From contig JARKIF010000001.1 in the NCBI GenBank assembly GCA_029378245.1, positions 558,001 through 622,000 of the forward strand: a stretch of 64,000 bases of DNA. The letters run 5' to 3'. Shown one piece after another: positions 11,143 through 24,094 of this stretch; the stretch's first letter is position 1, and the number at the start of each line of letters is the position of its first letter. This DNA comes from Roridomyces roridus (lineage: Eukaryota; Basidiomycota; Agaricomycetes; Agaricales; Mycenaceae). The notes under the pieces are model-generated. The model was not told the origin of the DNA, did not search any database, and saw only the letters and a program-made list of their open reading frames with translations. A program made the translations under genes and the position numbers.

Positions 11143-11861
11143 AAAAGACGTGTGTATCAAGTCGCAATCCACTGTATCACTATGCATATATCTCGTTCCT
11201 CGAAATCCCAGCTTTTCTTGTTCATCTCTGTTTCATCGCCAACCCGAGGACGCATGTCCTTTACAGATTGAATCTACAATCATTTTCCTAATCGCCTTCC
11301 GATGGCAGATGAATTATTCAATACGCTTGACCGGCCTGACAACTCCTCGAAACCCGAGAACTTGAAGATGCAGAACCCATCCATGTTCCATGATACCAGC
11401 AAGCTCTAATCACGCACCTCAGGCTGCCCGAGGTCCGTGCAATGTACATCAAGTTGAACAGAGCGTTTCCCAACCCCACTCCCCACTCCCGATCTGCTGT
11501 TCTATTTCCCGGCGGGTTCGAAACGGCGCTGGCGGCTTTGCAAACAACGTTCAAATAAAGATAGGTACGTGTCGCCGAGCGCACATAGCCAGCAACTTTC
11601 CTTGCTGTACATAGTATGATACAATGTAGAGTTGATACACTACACTACAATACATCGTGCGCAGAACATAAATACAGAGGCAGGGAATAAATAGTGGTCC
11701 AAGTAGTAAATACAGCAGAGCGTGGACGATAAATAGGAGACCGAGGTGCATGTTCTAGATGATAAATAATAGCGTGAAGGACGCCAATACCCGAGCAGAT
11801 GATGAAACTTGCTTCGTCTTCGTGATCATAAATAAGTGGCGGTCGTCGGCGGTCGTTTGTG
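11143..11861. other. Intergenic, with one unassigned short ORF
   Basis: A frame from about 11393 to 11556 reads QALITHLRLPEVRAMYIKLN and LFPGGFETALAALQTTFK. It could be an exon of an unrecognised gene, but no start is apparent. 11590-11830 is AT-rich with TACA/TATA words and no gene. Confidence 0.3.
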
Positions 11862-13377
11862 TCAGAACCCGGTAAATGACCACCCAGAGGGCAGAACGAG
11901 GTATGGATGGAGTCTCAAATCCGCAGCTGTCGTGCGTTCGTCGGGGTTCCTGGTAAGCGGGTTAGCCTTGCCGCAGGATAATTCGATAGGGTACCCACAA
12001 GGCAAGGCATTGGTCCATTAAATCTCGTGCTCCAGGATGCAACTCACAATCAGCGGGCGGCTCGGGACGACCAGTCTGCTGATATAGCTAGAAATGAATA
12101 GAATCAGCAAACAAAGTTGAAAGAATCAGTGATCCGGCTCGAGTTTACCTTGTACAAGACAGCCACAGCCTCGACCCCGGACCACGGCCGCGTTCCAGAG
12201 CACATCTCCAGCACAACGCACCCGAGGCTCCAAACGTCCGCCATCTCGGTGTAGGCCCTGTACTGCGTGCTCACCACCTCCGGTGCGGTCCAGAATATCG
12301 AGCGCGGTACAGCCATCGAGTTGTCGCGCAGCGTCGTCGAGGAGCAGCAGAGGCCTTCGATCTTGCATCTACCGTCGGGGTAAAGGAGTACATTGCTGGA
12401 CTTCAGGTCCTGTTGAGGGGATCAGCATGGATGTAGGAGAGAATACAACGGTTACCTACGCCATGCATGATGCGCCTGGAATGCAGGTACGCCAGGCCAT
12501 CGAGTATTTGGGCTGTGAATGACTTGACGAGCTCGTCATTGAGCGCTCCGTGCTTCAGGACGTTCTCCCGAATTGAATCGCCGGGCACGTATTCCATGAA
12601 TCTGAATGAAGTGTCAGTGGGAGGTTTCAATACACTCAGAGAACCAACGTACATGGAAATAGTACATCCCTCTTCCTCGAGACCCAGATACTCGACGAGG
12701 TTCACATGATTCAACTTCTTCATGTTCTCCATCTCGAGCTTGAGAGTCCGAGGTGAGGGACGACCTGATCTGGACTCGGACGGCGTGCTGAAAGTAACTT
12801 GCTTGACCGCGAGCATCTCGCCGTTGGTAGCGTCCAAGCCAAGGTACACCCGCCCATGAGTACCCCGCCCAATCGTCTCGCCCTTGACCCACTTGAACAC
12901 TCTCCTCGTCGACCTACTGCTTTCTGCACTCATCGGCGGAGTGGCGTGTCTGCTACTCCCGAGTTTGTTGCTGGTCCGTCGTGGTGGGTGAGAAGGAACA
13001 GGAATTCTATCCGTTTGTCTTTGTCCTCCTTTGTATGTGACCGCCATGTGCATGTATCTTCTGCTTTCGAAAGATTTCTTGCGGGGAATCAGCTCATTCG
13101 GGGCTGATATAGGCGAGAGAGGACTGCGTGAGCCTCGAGGATTCGATCTCGCCGGAGCTGACGCGTCGAACACTGCTTTCGCAAGAGTCAGCAATTGGAT
13201 TGTATGCAGGTTAGCAGGCGCATAATCACTGGTGAGTCTCAGGACGTGTCTGTGCATGCCGTTGAATCGTGGGGATAAAAAGCGGGGGCTCCGGACCTTT
13301 AAGTATGTCCTGCGCCGCGTAGGCGTGTCACAACAGCTCTCGTTCCGAGCATGACGCAGCAACTCCCTGCCCGACAA
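11862..13377 (-). CDS. BCK1/MEKK-like protein kinase, probable pseudokinase
   Basis: The minus strand encodes a kinase domain of MAPKKK type. It has a glycine loop (GETIGRGTHGRVYLG), the ATP lysine (EMLAVKQV), an alpha-C region (LKLEMENMKKLNHVNLVEYL), EYVPGDSIRENVLKHG, a catalytic loop IMHG spliced to DLKSSNVLL, FWTAPEVV, ADVWSLGCVVLEMCSGTRPW, and an end CLALNPDERTTAADLRLHPY reaching GWSFTGF at 11862. HRD is HGD, and the DFG magnesium motif reads EGL, so catalysis is doubtful. Full BCK1 homologues are far longer; only a short Ser/Arg-rich lead precedes the domain. The start is uncertain: 13377 opens the frame, but a later Met near 12932 (MSAESSRSTRRVFKWV) is equally possible. Confidence 0.7.
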
Positions 13378-13768
13378 GTGGCACCACTCCTGGCCGCGGG
13401 CTGCGCCGCCGGTGCCACTTGAAATGAAACATTGATACCAGTGAACACTGCTTCAGAACAGCCTTGTTCAATATTCATCAGTTGATCAAACGATGCAGCA
13501 TTCAGTTCGCCTGTAGGATCGGATAACGAGCAGGCATGAATGATGATGTCCTCCCGAAAGGAAATTCTCGCAAAAAAATGGGGACCTGAGCGCGCCTCGC
13601 GTGAAATCCGATCTGCTCGGCTATCACAGCCTCTTTGTTCAAGTTGACTGAAATCGCGCATAGCTTGCACGGTGACTCACAACAAGTCCTCCAAGCTGCG
13701 GCGATTCAGAACCGGAAAGAGAATGCAATTAGCAAAACAAGTAGATTTTACAGCAAGTATACCGAGAT

Positions 13769-16700
13769 CTAGTCAAGTGACCGCCTCCCCAGGATCTTTG
13801 TAATCTCTCGGTGTTCCTTGAGCCAATCAGTAAACGTCACTTCAGGCTGTTTCTTATCCTGAAGGCCAACAAGGTAGTTGGCAAACACGATGAGCGATCC
13901 GTAGCGATAGCTGAACAATAACATCAGGAAAGCCAGCAAAATCGACGGAAGACGAACAGGTAGTTCACAGTCACACTGCGCAATCTCCGCTCTTTTGCAG
14001 TGCCCTTCTCGGACGCATCAACCTTCAGCTTGTTGCTGTTGACACATTAACAAGGACACGAAATAGAACGAGCTACAGGGACGCACTCGTAAATGGCTTT
14101 TCTGAGGTTTTGAACATCTTGCATCACATCTATCGCTCGGTCTGCGAGGCGCTTGGCGATCTTCCCGTGAGAGAGCACGCCAACGAGCTGGAGGATAGTC
14201 TTGTACTCTCCTAATTCGTACGTCAGTTCAATCCCATTCCCAAATCGAACAACGTGCCTTGGAGATACGCCTCCTCCTCCGAAGGCCCATCCACAGAGTC
14301 GTATGCATCCGAAATGATCTCCTCGTCCTCCCACTTGGGTTCTTGCCCATCCCAATCCTGCGTCGTGGCGATCAAACACGCAGCTACCATACCCGTAGTC
14401 GTCCTCCCGCGACCCATCTGGCAGTTGAACACAAAGTCGCTGGCCTGTGTCAACCCCAAACGCACACGATCAAACAGATGCGAAAGAGCTTCGGGGAGCG
14501 GAGCTTGTTCATCCGTCTGTCACGTCAATTAGTCGGAGCAAGTAGAATGTCTCAGCTCTTACAATCGTTATTCGGCCATAATCAATCTGCAGCATGTTAG
14601 AAGAATGAATCCAACGAGGCAGATCGCTTACCTTGAATCCTTCCTTCCTCATCAACGTGAAAACGTCCCGCGGGGTCAAGATATCGGATTCCGTGGCCGT
14701 AGCCCATTGAGGCACGATGGTGAACGACCCAGGCCGTTCCTCAATTTCGTCATGCAACAAGACTCGTCCGTCATTGTCTCTGACCTCGCGAAGCACGTCC
14801 TTCTTGAACGCCTCCTCCATTTGTTCGACCATCTGCCGAGTCACCCCAGTCGCCCTGTGCGGAGGATATTTAAATTCAAACGAAACGATGATGGCGTCCC
14901 GACTCACTCGACATTCTCAAGAGGCTTCCCAGAAAGCCGAAGAACATGCGGGCTGCCCGCGACATAGATGACAGGTTCCTAATATCCAACTTGAGCTGGA
15001 TGACTAAACACCATCACAAGTTGAACCCACCTCTCGTAAACAAGTCCAAAACACCGTCTTCTTCCCCGACGGTCCAGCATCCAATCTGAACAAAGCCCGT
15101 TTCAAACTGCGTACTCGAGTTAGCAGTCATGATGATAAATGATGAGGAACCGTGTTACCCTTCCACCGTTGGCATACCACTGGCAGCAACAAACATTCAG
15201 TTTTGAATTCATGTACCATTCGTGTGATGTGCACGCACCTGCCGCAAACCGTCTTGTCATCACCCGATAGGATACCCGTACCGGACGACGACCGTAAAGT
15301 GAGCGGAAGCTGCCGGAAATTCGGCGCTCCCTCGATACGCCTAGATGACCGGCGGTGAATAAACAATTTACAAGAGGTGAAACCAACGCACTCGGGAAGA
15401 GTCATTTTCTGCAGATTAGAGAACATATCATTCTTGAGGATAGTCGACGCTGACAGAATGCTCCCAGAACGGTTGAGCACAACCTGATTCACTTCATCCG
15501 GATGCGCAACACCAGTCCGTCACGTCAGCACGTTCCAGCGGCTTGAGGGCATTCAATCCATCCGCGAACAATTCATTTTCAAAGGTCTTTATGACTGAAT
15601 GGAGTAAGAGTAAGAGTCGGCGTTGTGCAGCTATGCGGCACTCACCCGGTTGATTCGAAACAAACGCCTCCATGCTCTCAAACGACCGCTTCGTATCGGG
15701 TTCCGTCGATTGCAAATACGCTTGGAAGACGATGAGCGTGAAATAGCGGTGCAGGTTTTGCATTCCTGAACGATCGTTGAGTCGTAGAAAACACCGATCG
15801 AGAGGACAAACCTTTCATAGCATGCTTGCGCTTCTCCTTGTCGTCCGTCGCCTGGTCTGCCCTCGTCCGCGCTTCCTCTATGCTATCTATCATATCGTAC
15901 ACAAGAGATGCACGCTCGATCGCTTCGTCGACAGTGCCCTTCACCGTAAGACCCTTCCGGATGACCCGCAATAGGTCTAACATGTTTTGAGTGTACATCA
16001 ATTATGACACAGAAAAACACCCACTGTTGATGATATGATAAGAATGTCGGCTTTTGACCATGGGCGGCAACGAAATCGAAGACAACTTGCGAGAAAAGAC
16101 GCCCGGCGTCGCAGGCGTCATCAACGAACGACTCGAGTCGAGCCATTGCCGAATCAACAACAGAAGAACTGAAGCCAAAGTGCTCCTCCCACGACCAAGC
16201 TGGCAATTTACCACAATCGGCGTATCATTCGATGAGCCCAGCACAACGTCAATCAGGTCCTGCAAATCGGAGAAATCGGGTGGCTTCTCCGCTGTCATCG
16301 GAATCCGGTGGTACTCGAGCTCGAGATCGTCCGACATGGCGCTCCGAGAGGCCATCACGTCCTTGAGAACAACAACGTCATCGAGTTCGTTCTGGATCTC
16401 CTCCCAGACTGGGAAAATCGTGCCGTCCTCCCCTTCCGTGTGAAGTAAAAGTCTAAACAAATCAGTGATATCCAAACAGAGGCGGGAACGGCGCACCTTC
16501 CGCCGAAAGTCTTCAACTCGGAAACTACGTCGTCCCGGAGCCGTTCCTCCAAGATCTCCAACCGCGATGCAGAGATACCACCATAATCTTCGCGCAATCA
16601 GAACCAAATACCCACCAGTGTACACTCCGTACCTTTCATATTCCTCAACGAAAACCCCTCCCTTCGCAAGCAATACGGCGCCCCATTGATATACACAATA

Positions 16701-19196
16701 GGCTCCTCCCTCAACGTGATCCAAATAATCCGCTGTGCATTCGGATGCGCGTCTTTGATGCGTGACACCACCTCGTCAATCGCCTCGAGTGTCGGCTGTC
16801 CCAGCGCGTAGATATTCGACATGGGAACGCGCCGGAAGTTGATCGCACCCCGCACGCCGTGATCCACGTAATGCGACTCTTGCAGCCATTGGTCCGATTT
16901 GAGGAGGGTCCCTTCACGGAGGATGATTCCACTCCGGTGCTACGTCAGATGTCAATAAACAACAAATGGAATACCAATGGCCCAGCGCACCTTGACAACA
17001 TGCGTGGAATACTCGTCTCCCAGAATTTGACCGCCAGATATAGCCACGTCATTGTTCTTCCCCGGAACCAACGCGCGATCAACCCAGTGGGTTTTGGAGA
17101 GCGCCGAAAGGTCGTTGATGGGGGCAAATACATTTAACCGCGAACCGTAGGATTTACGGAGGAATTTAATCTGACTGGATGCACCGTCAGAAATTGCAGT
17201 CCTGTTAGAAATCAAGACTCTTACTTCCAAATCTCCGTCCGAGCCTAAAAAGAGTTAATTACATTCCAAACCGGTAACCATAAAACCGACCTTGAGCCAA
17301 TCCGAAAAGCTCGGCGGAATATCGTCAGCGCTGTCGACGAACGAGGCAAACGCAATCGCGAAGAAACTGAGAATGTCAATAAACAGGCAAACCGAGTTGG
17401 AAACGCACGCACTATTTCTCCAACGCCTTGACAGCCTTGTCCAGCGCGTCTTCGCCTTGCGCTTCGTCCATACTGATCATGGAATACTTCAAACGATGGA
17501 TGAGGATGTCTTCTCGCAGGTTGATCACCTGGTCAGCTATTCCAACGGTGAGACGAAGACAAAATATGGCAGGGGTCACTTACTGGCGTCGATGACCCGA
17601 TCCACGAGTCTCTTTGCTTGCAGTCCATGGTCGAGACAGCCTAGCAAGCTGAGAATCACGCCGTAACTGCCCATATGTGCCTTGCGGAGACTCTCTAATA
17701 ACGCAGGACGCGTCATTAGCAGCTCGATAGCAGATTGAGAATTCTGGTTCTGGAGTGCTGTACGGAATTCAACAAGGAATCTCCACTGGACAAGAAAACA
17801 ACCGACACTGCTGCAAGAGATACGTCAGCCGCAGCAAAGACTTGCTCAAATCCTGCTGTGCGCTCGCTTGCTCTAAAGCCTGCATTATGCGGGACTCGGT
17901 TTCCTGGGTCGGCGGGCTACCCGCTATCGGCGTCATAATACCCAACGGCGTCCCACTCGAGTGCTTGCCGGCGTATGGGTCAGCCAGTCCCCGGACGATG
18001 AGTTGTTTGCGTCGAATAATCGACGCAGCCACCATCGCAAATGTGGTCCGCACAGCGCCCATGCCGCAAGAGAACACGAGCGCCGTCCGGAGCGGGTCGG
18101 TGTTTCTCACGACACGGAGGTATGCATCCAGGTAGTTGTCTTCGATTGGCCGATCTGGAGCAATAGGAATGCGGTGGTACTAAGAAAACGCGTCAAACGT
18201 GGGTTGGACCGCAGATATGGAATACACACATCAACGTTCCAGCCGGCATCCTTCATTTGGCTCCAAAGCTCCTTGGATGTCTTCACGTTGGAGGTATCGA
18301 CGGAGGTCCACGTGGGCAGGATCGCGCCCTCTCCGCTATCCGAGGCTGAAAACGGTGAGATTTGGACTGCAGAAACAAGTGGAGCGCACCCATTTCGTTG
18401 TGCGTCAGAATTAGACCGCCGTGCCTGATGCTGTGAATACTCGGAGAAACCATTAATCTCGAACGACACACCTTTGAGCTTCTTGGAGGATATCGTTCTT
18501 CATCCGGACTTCTATGGCTTCCAGATTCTCGGCGCGATCGGATAACGAAAGCGTCCGGCGTGGCTGGGATGCATCGCGCAGCACAAACGGCCGTCCAGAG
18601 ATGTAGACTGGACAACTCAGACGGAAGCCACGGAGTTCGACTGAACTCACTCACCAATGGGTTCCTCTCGAGTAGAAAACCAGACGACATGCGTAGGATC
18701 AGGAGTGCCCGGTCGGCATCGCAGAACAGACAATATGGCACGGAGTCCCTGAGTCCGGGGCTGCGCAACACCGAATACATTTAGACCGCCGATCCGTGGA
18801 GCCCGAAAGTTGGGGGCGCCATGGACGTTCAGGTCGAGATCGAGGGCGCGTCCTGAATGATAGATCAAGTTTCTGTGGAACCAAAGCCCAGGAAACGATA
18901 CCTGAAGGATAGTGGTCTGTCTTGAGGATAAAGCCTCTCGAGAGCACGCTGCCGGTTCTGGACTTGACGACGGATGGTCCGGCGCGCTGGAGATGGGCCA
19001 TTAGGTCAAGAGAGGTGTCCCCCGAGACCTTCTGGGGGTCTTTAGCATCGCCGCTAGAGATCCGGTGGTGATTTAAGATGCCAGGGGGTATTGACGAGGG
19101 TCGGGCGTTGAGTGGGTCGGACCTTGAGGTCGGAAGCGAAGGTGGCACGGAACCTGGACGGTCACCGCTCGCCTTGCGAAGGTTATTGAGCATCAT
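13769..19196 (-). CDS. Paladin-like protein with three phosphatase-like domains
   Basis: A long gene of about twenty exons, start at 19196 (MMLNNLRKASGDRPGS) and stop at 13769. Three repeats each carry a CX5R phosphatase loop: SCGMGAVRTTFAMVAA (near 18065), NCQLGRGRSTLAS (near 16200) and NCQMGRGRTTTGMVAA (near 14400). Each is preceded by conserved text (TREEPI and the like, GAPNFRAPRIGGLNVFGVAQ). This is the plan of paladin/inositol-hexakisphosphate-domain proteins, related to PTP-like phytases. Fungal members are usually above 1300 residues, which fits about 5.4 kb with short introns. Whether all three domains are active is unknown. It is divergent from the gene at 19550 across 353 bp. Confidence 0.85.
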
Positions 19197-19549
19197 GGCT
19201 CGATTCGGGGGTCTGCCTCGCGACCTACACGGTGGTTGAGAGCAAGAGGAAGCACGTCATCAATTCAAATTAGGTTGCCGATGATCGGCCCGAAAGTCCG
19301 AAACCTCTTTGCTTCTCCAAGTTGTCAAGTTCTCCCGCGGCCTGCCGGTGAGTCGGCGGTGAAAGGGTTTCCGCTGTTCTTTCGATCCCCAGGATCCGCA
19401 GGGTGTTCACAACGGAGGTTCTGTCATCGGGCGCGCCGGACACGTTGGACGTCACATGTTAGCACAAAACACGTTTGGGACCGCCACTCCGCGCAGGAAA
19501 ACTCTTCCTTTTCTTCTGACGTTTCCTTTCTTCACCACACTTTGACCCC

Positions 19550-21506
19550 ATGCTATTCGCGTTTTACGTCTCTGGACACGGTAGGAAATCCAGCCATATC
19601 GACCTCAAATCAGAGTCACTGACCTCTGTGCACAAGGTTACGGGCACGCGACCAGAGTGTCTGCTCTAACTCGACATCTACTTCAGGTCGATGGGGTCCA
19701 AGTCTTCATAGTGTCCTCGGCTCCCAAGCTCGTGTTCGCCGATGCCATTGAGATGGGCGCCCGGTATCGCAACGCCCACATCGACCCTGTCATCGTACAG
19801 CCCCTGGCGTGCGTCTTCGAATTTCTGCGGATTTTCAAATCCAATAACCTTCCCAAAGTTACCGGGTGGACCGCCAGAAGAGTGTCGCTGCGCTGAAATC
19901 CTTTCTTGAAAAGAAGGACGCGATGTTGGAGACGGAGCAGGTTTGGCTGAAGGAGATTAACGCCGATTGCGTCTTGAGCGATGCAGCGTTTCTCGGATGG
20001 TGCGCCGCTCTAACTTAATCAAGCCCTAACATGACTTGTCCTAGCTTGGCCGCCAAAGGAGTCGGAATTCCCGCCATCCTCGTTACCAATTTTACCTTCG
20101 ATTCAGTCTACAGCTACCTCTCGACCTCACTGGTCGATGCTCCAACAGTAACCTCCCCAGACGAGTCCCATACAGTTCACCACCACATAGATGCTCAACT
20201 TGCCGATGTCCCAGTACCGCCCGAAGAATTGAAGCCACTTGTGGAACAAATCCACGCTGGCTATAGATGCGCAGATCTCCTACTGCGTCTACCCGGATAC
20301 ATACCCATTCCTTCCTTTGCTGTAGAGCCTCAGCTGCCTTCATCTGAGTGGGTGAATCCTCTTACAAATAGATTTACAGAGCATGTGCTTGCTTTGTTGG
20401 ATGTGCCACCCTCGGCATCCGGGCGCCAGATAATACCCATTCCACTGCTCGTTCGACCACCGTCGCCGTCAATCTACTCGGTCGCTGGACGCTCAAAACT
20501 CCTCGACTCCATCGGCATTCCCCCTCACCGCCATTCGAACAAGATCCTCGTGGTCTCATTCGGCGGCCAGGTATTCCGACGCCCAGGAAGTGCCACACCC
20601 AGCACCCCAAAGCGTCTCAGCCGCGAACTCAGCCCAGTACGCCACTCGCTCGACGGCAACCACCTCGCAGACGCCCTCGGACGTCTGGCGAAGAGCAACG
20701 GCGCCCTCCCACGCCTGACGCTCCCTTCCCCGTTGGACTCTCCCTCCCCGGGATCCCTCCTCACGTCCTCGCGCATCGCCACAGCCTCGCATATCTGCAT
20801 CCCTGGTGCACCCCCCGTATCAAAACCCACGTCTCCACTCTCGCCGACGTCCGCCACTGGCGGCCTACCATCCTTCCAAACCATCCCACCAACCCCGATT
20901 GAATACACCCCATCTAATGTCAATTTCGAGCCTGCGGAGGACGAATTCGACTCGGACTACTTCCCACAACTCCTCCCCGACGACTCCTGGCTCGCCATCG
21001 TCTGCGGCGTCTCCAAAGAGCAGTGGAACGCCGTCGCCGATGGTGGTATGAATGATGACCTGCCTGATTCGTTCTTCGTCGCACCGCGGGACGTCTACAT
21101 GCCGGACCTCACAGCCGTAGCTGACGTCCTACTCGGGAAATTGGGGTATGGAACCGTTGCGGAGTGTGTCGATTCGTGTACGCCTTTTGTTTACGGTGCG
21201 TTTGTTTTCTTTCGTCTTTGGGTGCAAGGAGAGGCCTGAGCAGCGTTGATAGTCTCCCGCCCTCTATTTATCGAGGAACACGGCCTGCGACGGCTCCTCG
21301 AAAAAGACGGTGTGGGGGTAGAGCTCCCGCGTGAGCTGTACGAGGCGGGGGATTGGGCTGGTGCGATTCGGGATGCGTGGGCGATGGGATGTGCTGCAAA
21401 GGAAGCCAAGCGAGGAGATGATACTGGTTTGGAGAAGAAGAAAGAGGAGGGTCGGCAGATGGCTGATGTGATTGTGAAGTGGGTGGGGGCACAAGGACGG
21501 AGCTGA
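19550..21506 (+). CDS. Glycosyltransferase-like protein (L-arabinokinase N-domain type)
   Basis: Five exons (19550-19580, 19637-19808, 19859-19999, 20045-21195, 21253-21506) join in frame to 582 residues. The start is MLFAFYVSGHGYGHATRV, followed by SSAPKLVFADAIEMGARYRN, ILVTNFTFDSVYSYLS, VSFGGQVFRRPG and KLGYGTVAECVDSCTPFVYV, and it ends VGAQGRS. The HGYGHATR opening, the GYGT(V/S)xExV segment and the SRPLFIEE stretch resemble the GT-B-like N-terminal domain of plant L-arabinokinase and its fungal stand-alone relatives. No GHMP kinase domain is present. The donor and acceptor sugars are unknown. About residues 240-350 are low-complexity Ser/Pro-rich. Confidence 0.85.
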
Positions 21507-21606
21507 TATTTCTGGTACTTTTCCATGCTATTTGGTGTACAACAAACATTACTAGGCCCAAATTAGACGGGCGGGTATTAAAGACCGAAGGTTCCAAGGC
21601 AGGAGC

Positions 21607-23174
21607 TTACACCATCCTATCAATCTTCATCTTCGACGAACTCGTGTCCACATCCGTCTCCTCCTCCTCCCCGCCCATAGACCTCATCGGGATGATATCC
21701 ACATGGTCCGTTACTCGGATTTGTGTCTGCGAGACTCGAGTTGAACACAAATCACAAAGGAATAGAGGGAGGGAGGAACGCACCCGTGTAACCGTGACGC
21801 CCCCAGCGGGGTTGGGTTTTCCCTGTCATAGGTATATGATTCAGAATTGGTTCAAACCCGAATGAAGGAAACGAAGCCTCACCGAATCAGAAGTTGCCCA
21901 GTCTCCCAGCACTATTGCTGTCGAATTCATTCCGAATCCGCTGATTCAATCAGATTCAGAATCCGTTGAAAGGTCGAGATGGATTGAACTCACCGTCCGT
22001 GCGAGGAGAGTCACCATAACAGAATGGTTATACATCTTCCCTACAACCATCTGGACGGCCAAGTGGACGGTGTTCTCCTTCGACATCGTGATGTAGAGTA
22101 TGAGGTCGACGGTGGCGATGAGAGATGTCAGAGCTGCGCCGGTCGAATTCGTCATTTATATAGTGAGGAGAGATCTCGAGACTCACCGGCGGTTTCGAAC
22201 GTGAGGCGGACGATTCTGGATAGAGTCTTTTCTGTGCTTCGGGAGGGTCAGGTTGAAGCCTACCAAAGAAATCCCGATTCGAACTCACTTTTTGAACCCA
22301 GTCTTCATTTTATGGAGGTGGGTCACCAAAATGACTGAAATCCCCACGTCCGTCACGGCGCTCCTGTTGAATCGCTGTTAAAACCCGTATCACAACTTCC
22401 GGGGAGAACTCACGCTATCAGCCAGATATTAACCTGAACGAATACTTGAGACGTCTCCCTAAGCGGGCCGTCAATACCAGCGAGAATTCAACCTGGACTA
22501 CCACCTACGTGTAGTACGGCCTCGACACCAACCCCGCACTAGTGGCAATCCCCGCACCGAGGGACAGCAAAATGCCCACAACGCCGGCGACGGCGAGCCA
22601 AATGGACTTGGTTACAGTCCAACACCGTTGGAGAAAGAAGGCTTGTGTCATGGCTGCGATTACGGCCGTCCACGCGGGTTCGTAGCTGCAAAGATTTGTT
22701 TAGGAGGGCGAAGGGAAATCGCGACGGGGGAGGACGCACATGAAAGTCCAACCATATCTATTCCACCTGATGACTTGCCCGTAGTTTACGATGAACGCGT
22801 TGTACAGGAGTTGGCTGTGGCGCTTCAAGGTGAGCCAAAAAAACTTCTTATTTCAAGGGAAGGCACGCACAAGTCAGTCGCGCATTGGAAAGCACTACAC
22901 GGAGAAGTATGAAACGCACCTCGAAATACTTCCACATTTGAATGGCTGGCGAAGGTTGAACAACAATCGTGGGGCGAATCGTGCAAGGAGACTCACTCAG
23001 ACATCCCATCATGAAGATTTGGGCTGCGATACTGAGACACGGCATAAATTAGCCTGTCGCCAGTCTGCAGGATGGGTCAAGGACTCACCCAGTCAAGAAA
23101 GGCCCCAGATTGACATTGTAGAAATGCTGGTTGTCGATGGCCAGTTGCACGGCGGTCTCGTTGTAGTAGGACAT
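21607..23174 (-). CDS. DUF6534 membrane protein, copy A
   Basis: Agaric seven-transmembrane protein of the DUF6534 family, with about ten exons on the minus strand. The start at 23174 reads MSYYNETAVQLAIDNQHF. Hydrophobic segments include TAVIAAMTQAFFLQRCW with SIWLAVAGVVGILLSLGAG. The DUF6534 core near 21950-22240 reads TLSRIVRLTFETA then ALTSLIATVDLILYI, HLAVQMVVGKMYNHSV. The tail is hydrophilic (DHVDIIPMRSMGGEEETD) with stop at 21607. The function of the family is unknown; it acts in a membrane. Exon borders in the middle are approximate. Confidence 0.7.
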
Positions 23175-24094
23175 GGCAGTGAGCGAGTCAAGCGGGGTAG
23201 GCCAGAACTAATTGCCGTTAAATATTTGCGGCACGATCGACTCGCTCCTAACTCTAGAGTGATCCGTCACGAGAAGATCGTGATGTTCGGATATATCCAA
23301 GATTCGGCGGATCTGTATGAAATGCGTTTGGGTCTTGCAGACCGAGAGGAACCACATAAACCTGTTTGAATATCAAGCAGCTTGAAAGTGGCGCTAGAAG
23401 ATTGTTCGTGAGGTGTAAGCCTAAGCCACTGCTGCGTTCAATAGGAGTCCCGGCAAAGCCATGATCAGGGTCATGAGGCGGCAGTAGTACCTCTTGCAGC
23501 CCCTTTACGTAGCTAACGCTAAGGTCGATCGCAGTGGATATTTTCAGAGTCCACGCATAACCTCTTGTAGCTCATTTGCGTTGACACTGTGGGCTTTTCG
23601 CCTTGCGTATATACTGGCCAGACAACACTTACCCCTCGTCCAATCGATCCAATTTCCTTCCGCGGAACCTAACATCGGCGGCTGAAGTGGAGCGAACGGA
23701 CCGTATGAGAGTCTGAGATGGTGGAAAAAGACAGCCAGTGATTGGCCAGTGATCGGGATGGTCGAGCTTGTTGATCCGATAAGCCGATCATGGCAACCAT
23801 GTTATAAAAGTTGAACCAACGCAGTTGGATAAGTTTGTTATACATAGATCTTCAAAATACCTTCCGCGATCACAGCCTATTCGCGTTCCCATTCGCTGGT
23901 GGATACTCCTATTCCTCCGATCGCTCTGTTCGCAGTCACCACTAGATTAAATCAACACACCCCACCGCGGATGTAGCCGCCTTGAGCTTGTTGTCGATCG
24001 CGAGTTCTAAATCTGGTCAGCTGTTGAGACCCTACTATCCCTCTCCTCATGACGAAGTTCGGGTCTGGGGAACCCGGGGAGACTCGTCGTCGTC
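23175..24094. other. Intergenic between the two DUF6534 genes
   Basis: No ORF with recognisable content. It presumably holds the promoter of copy A and the 3' region of copy B. Confidence 0.4.
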
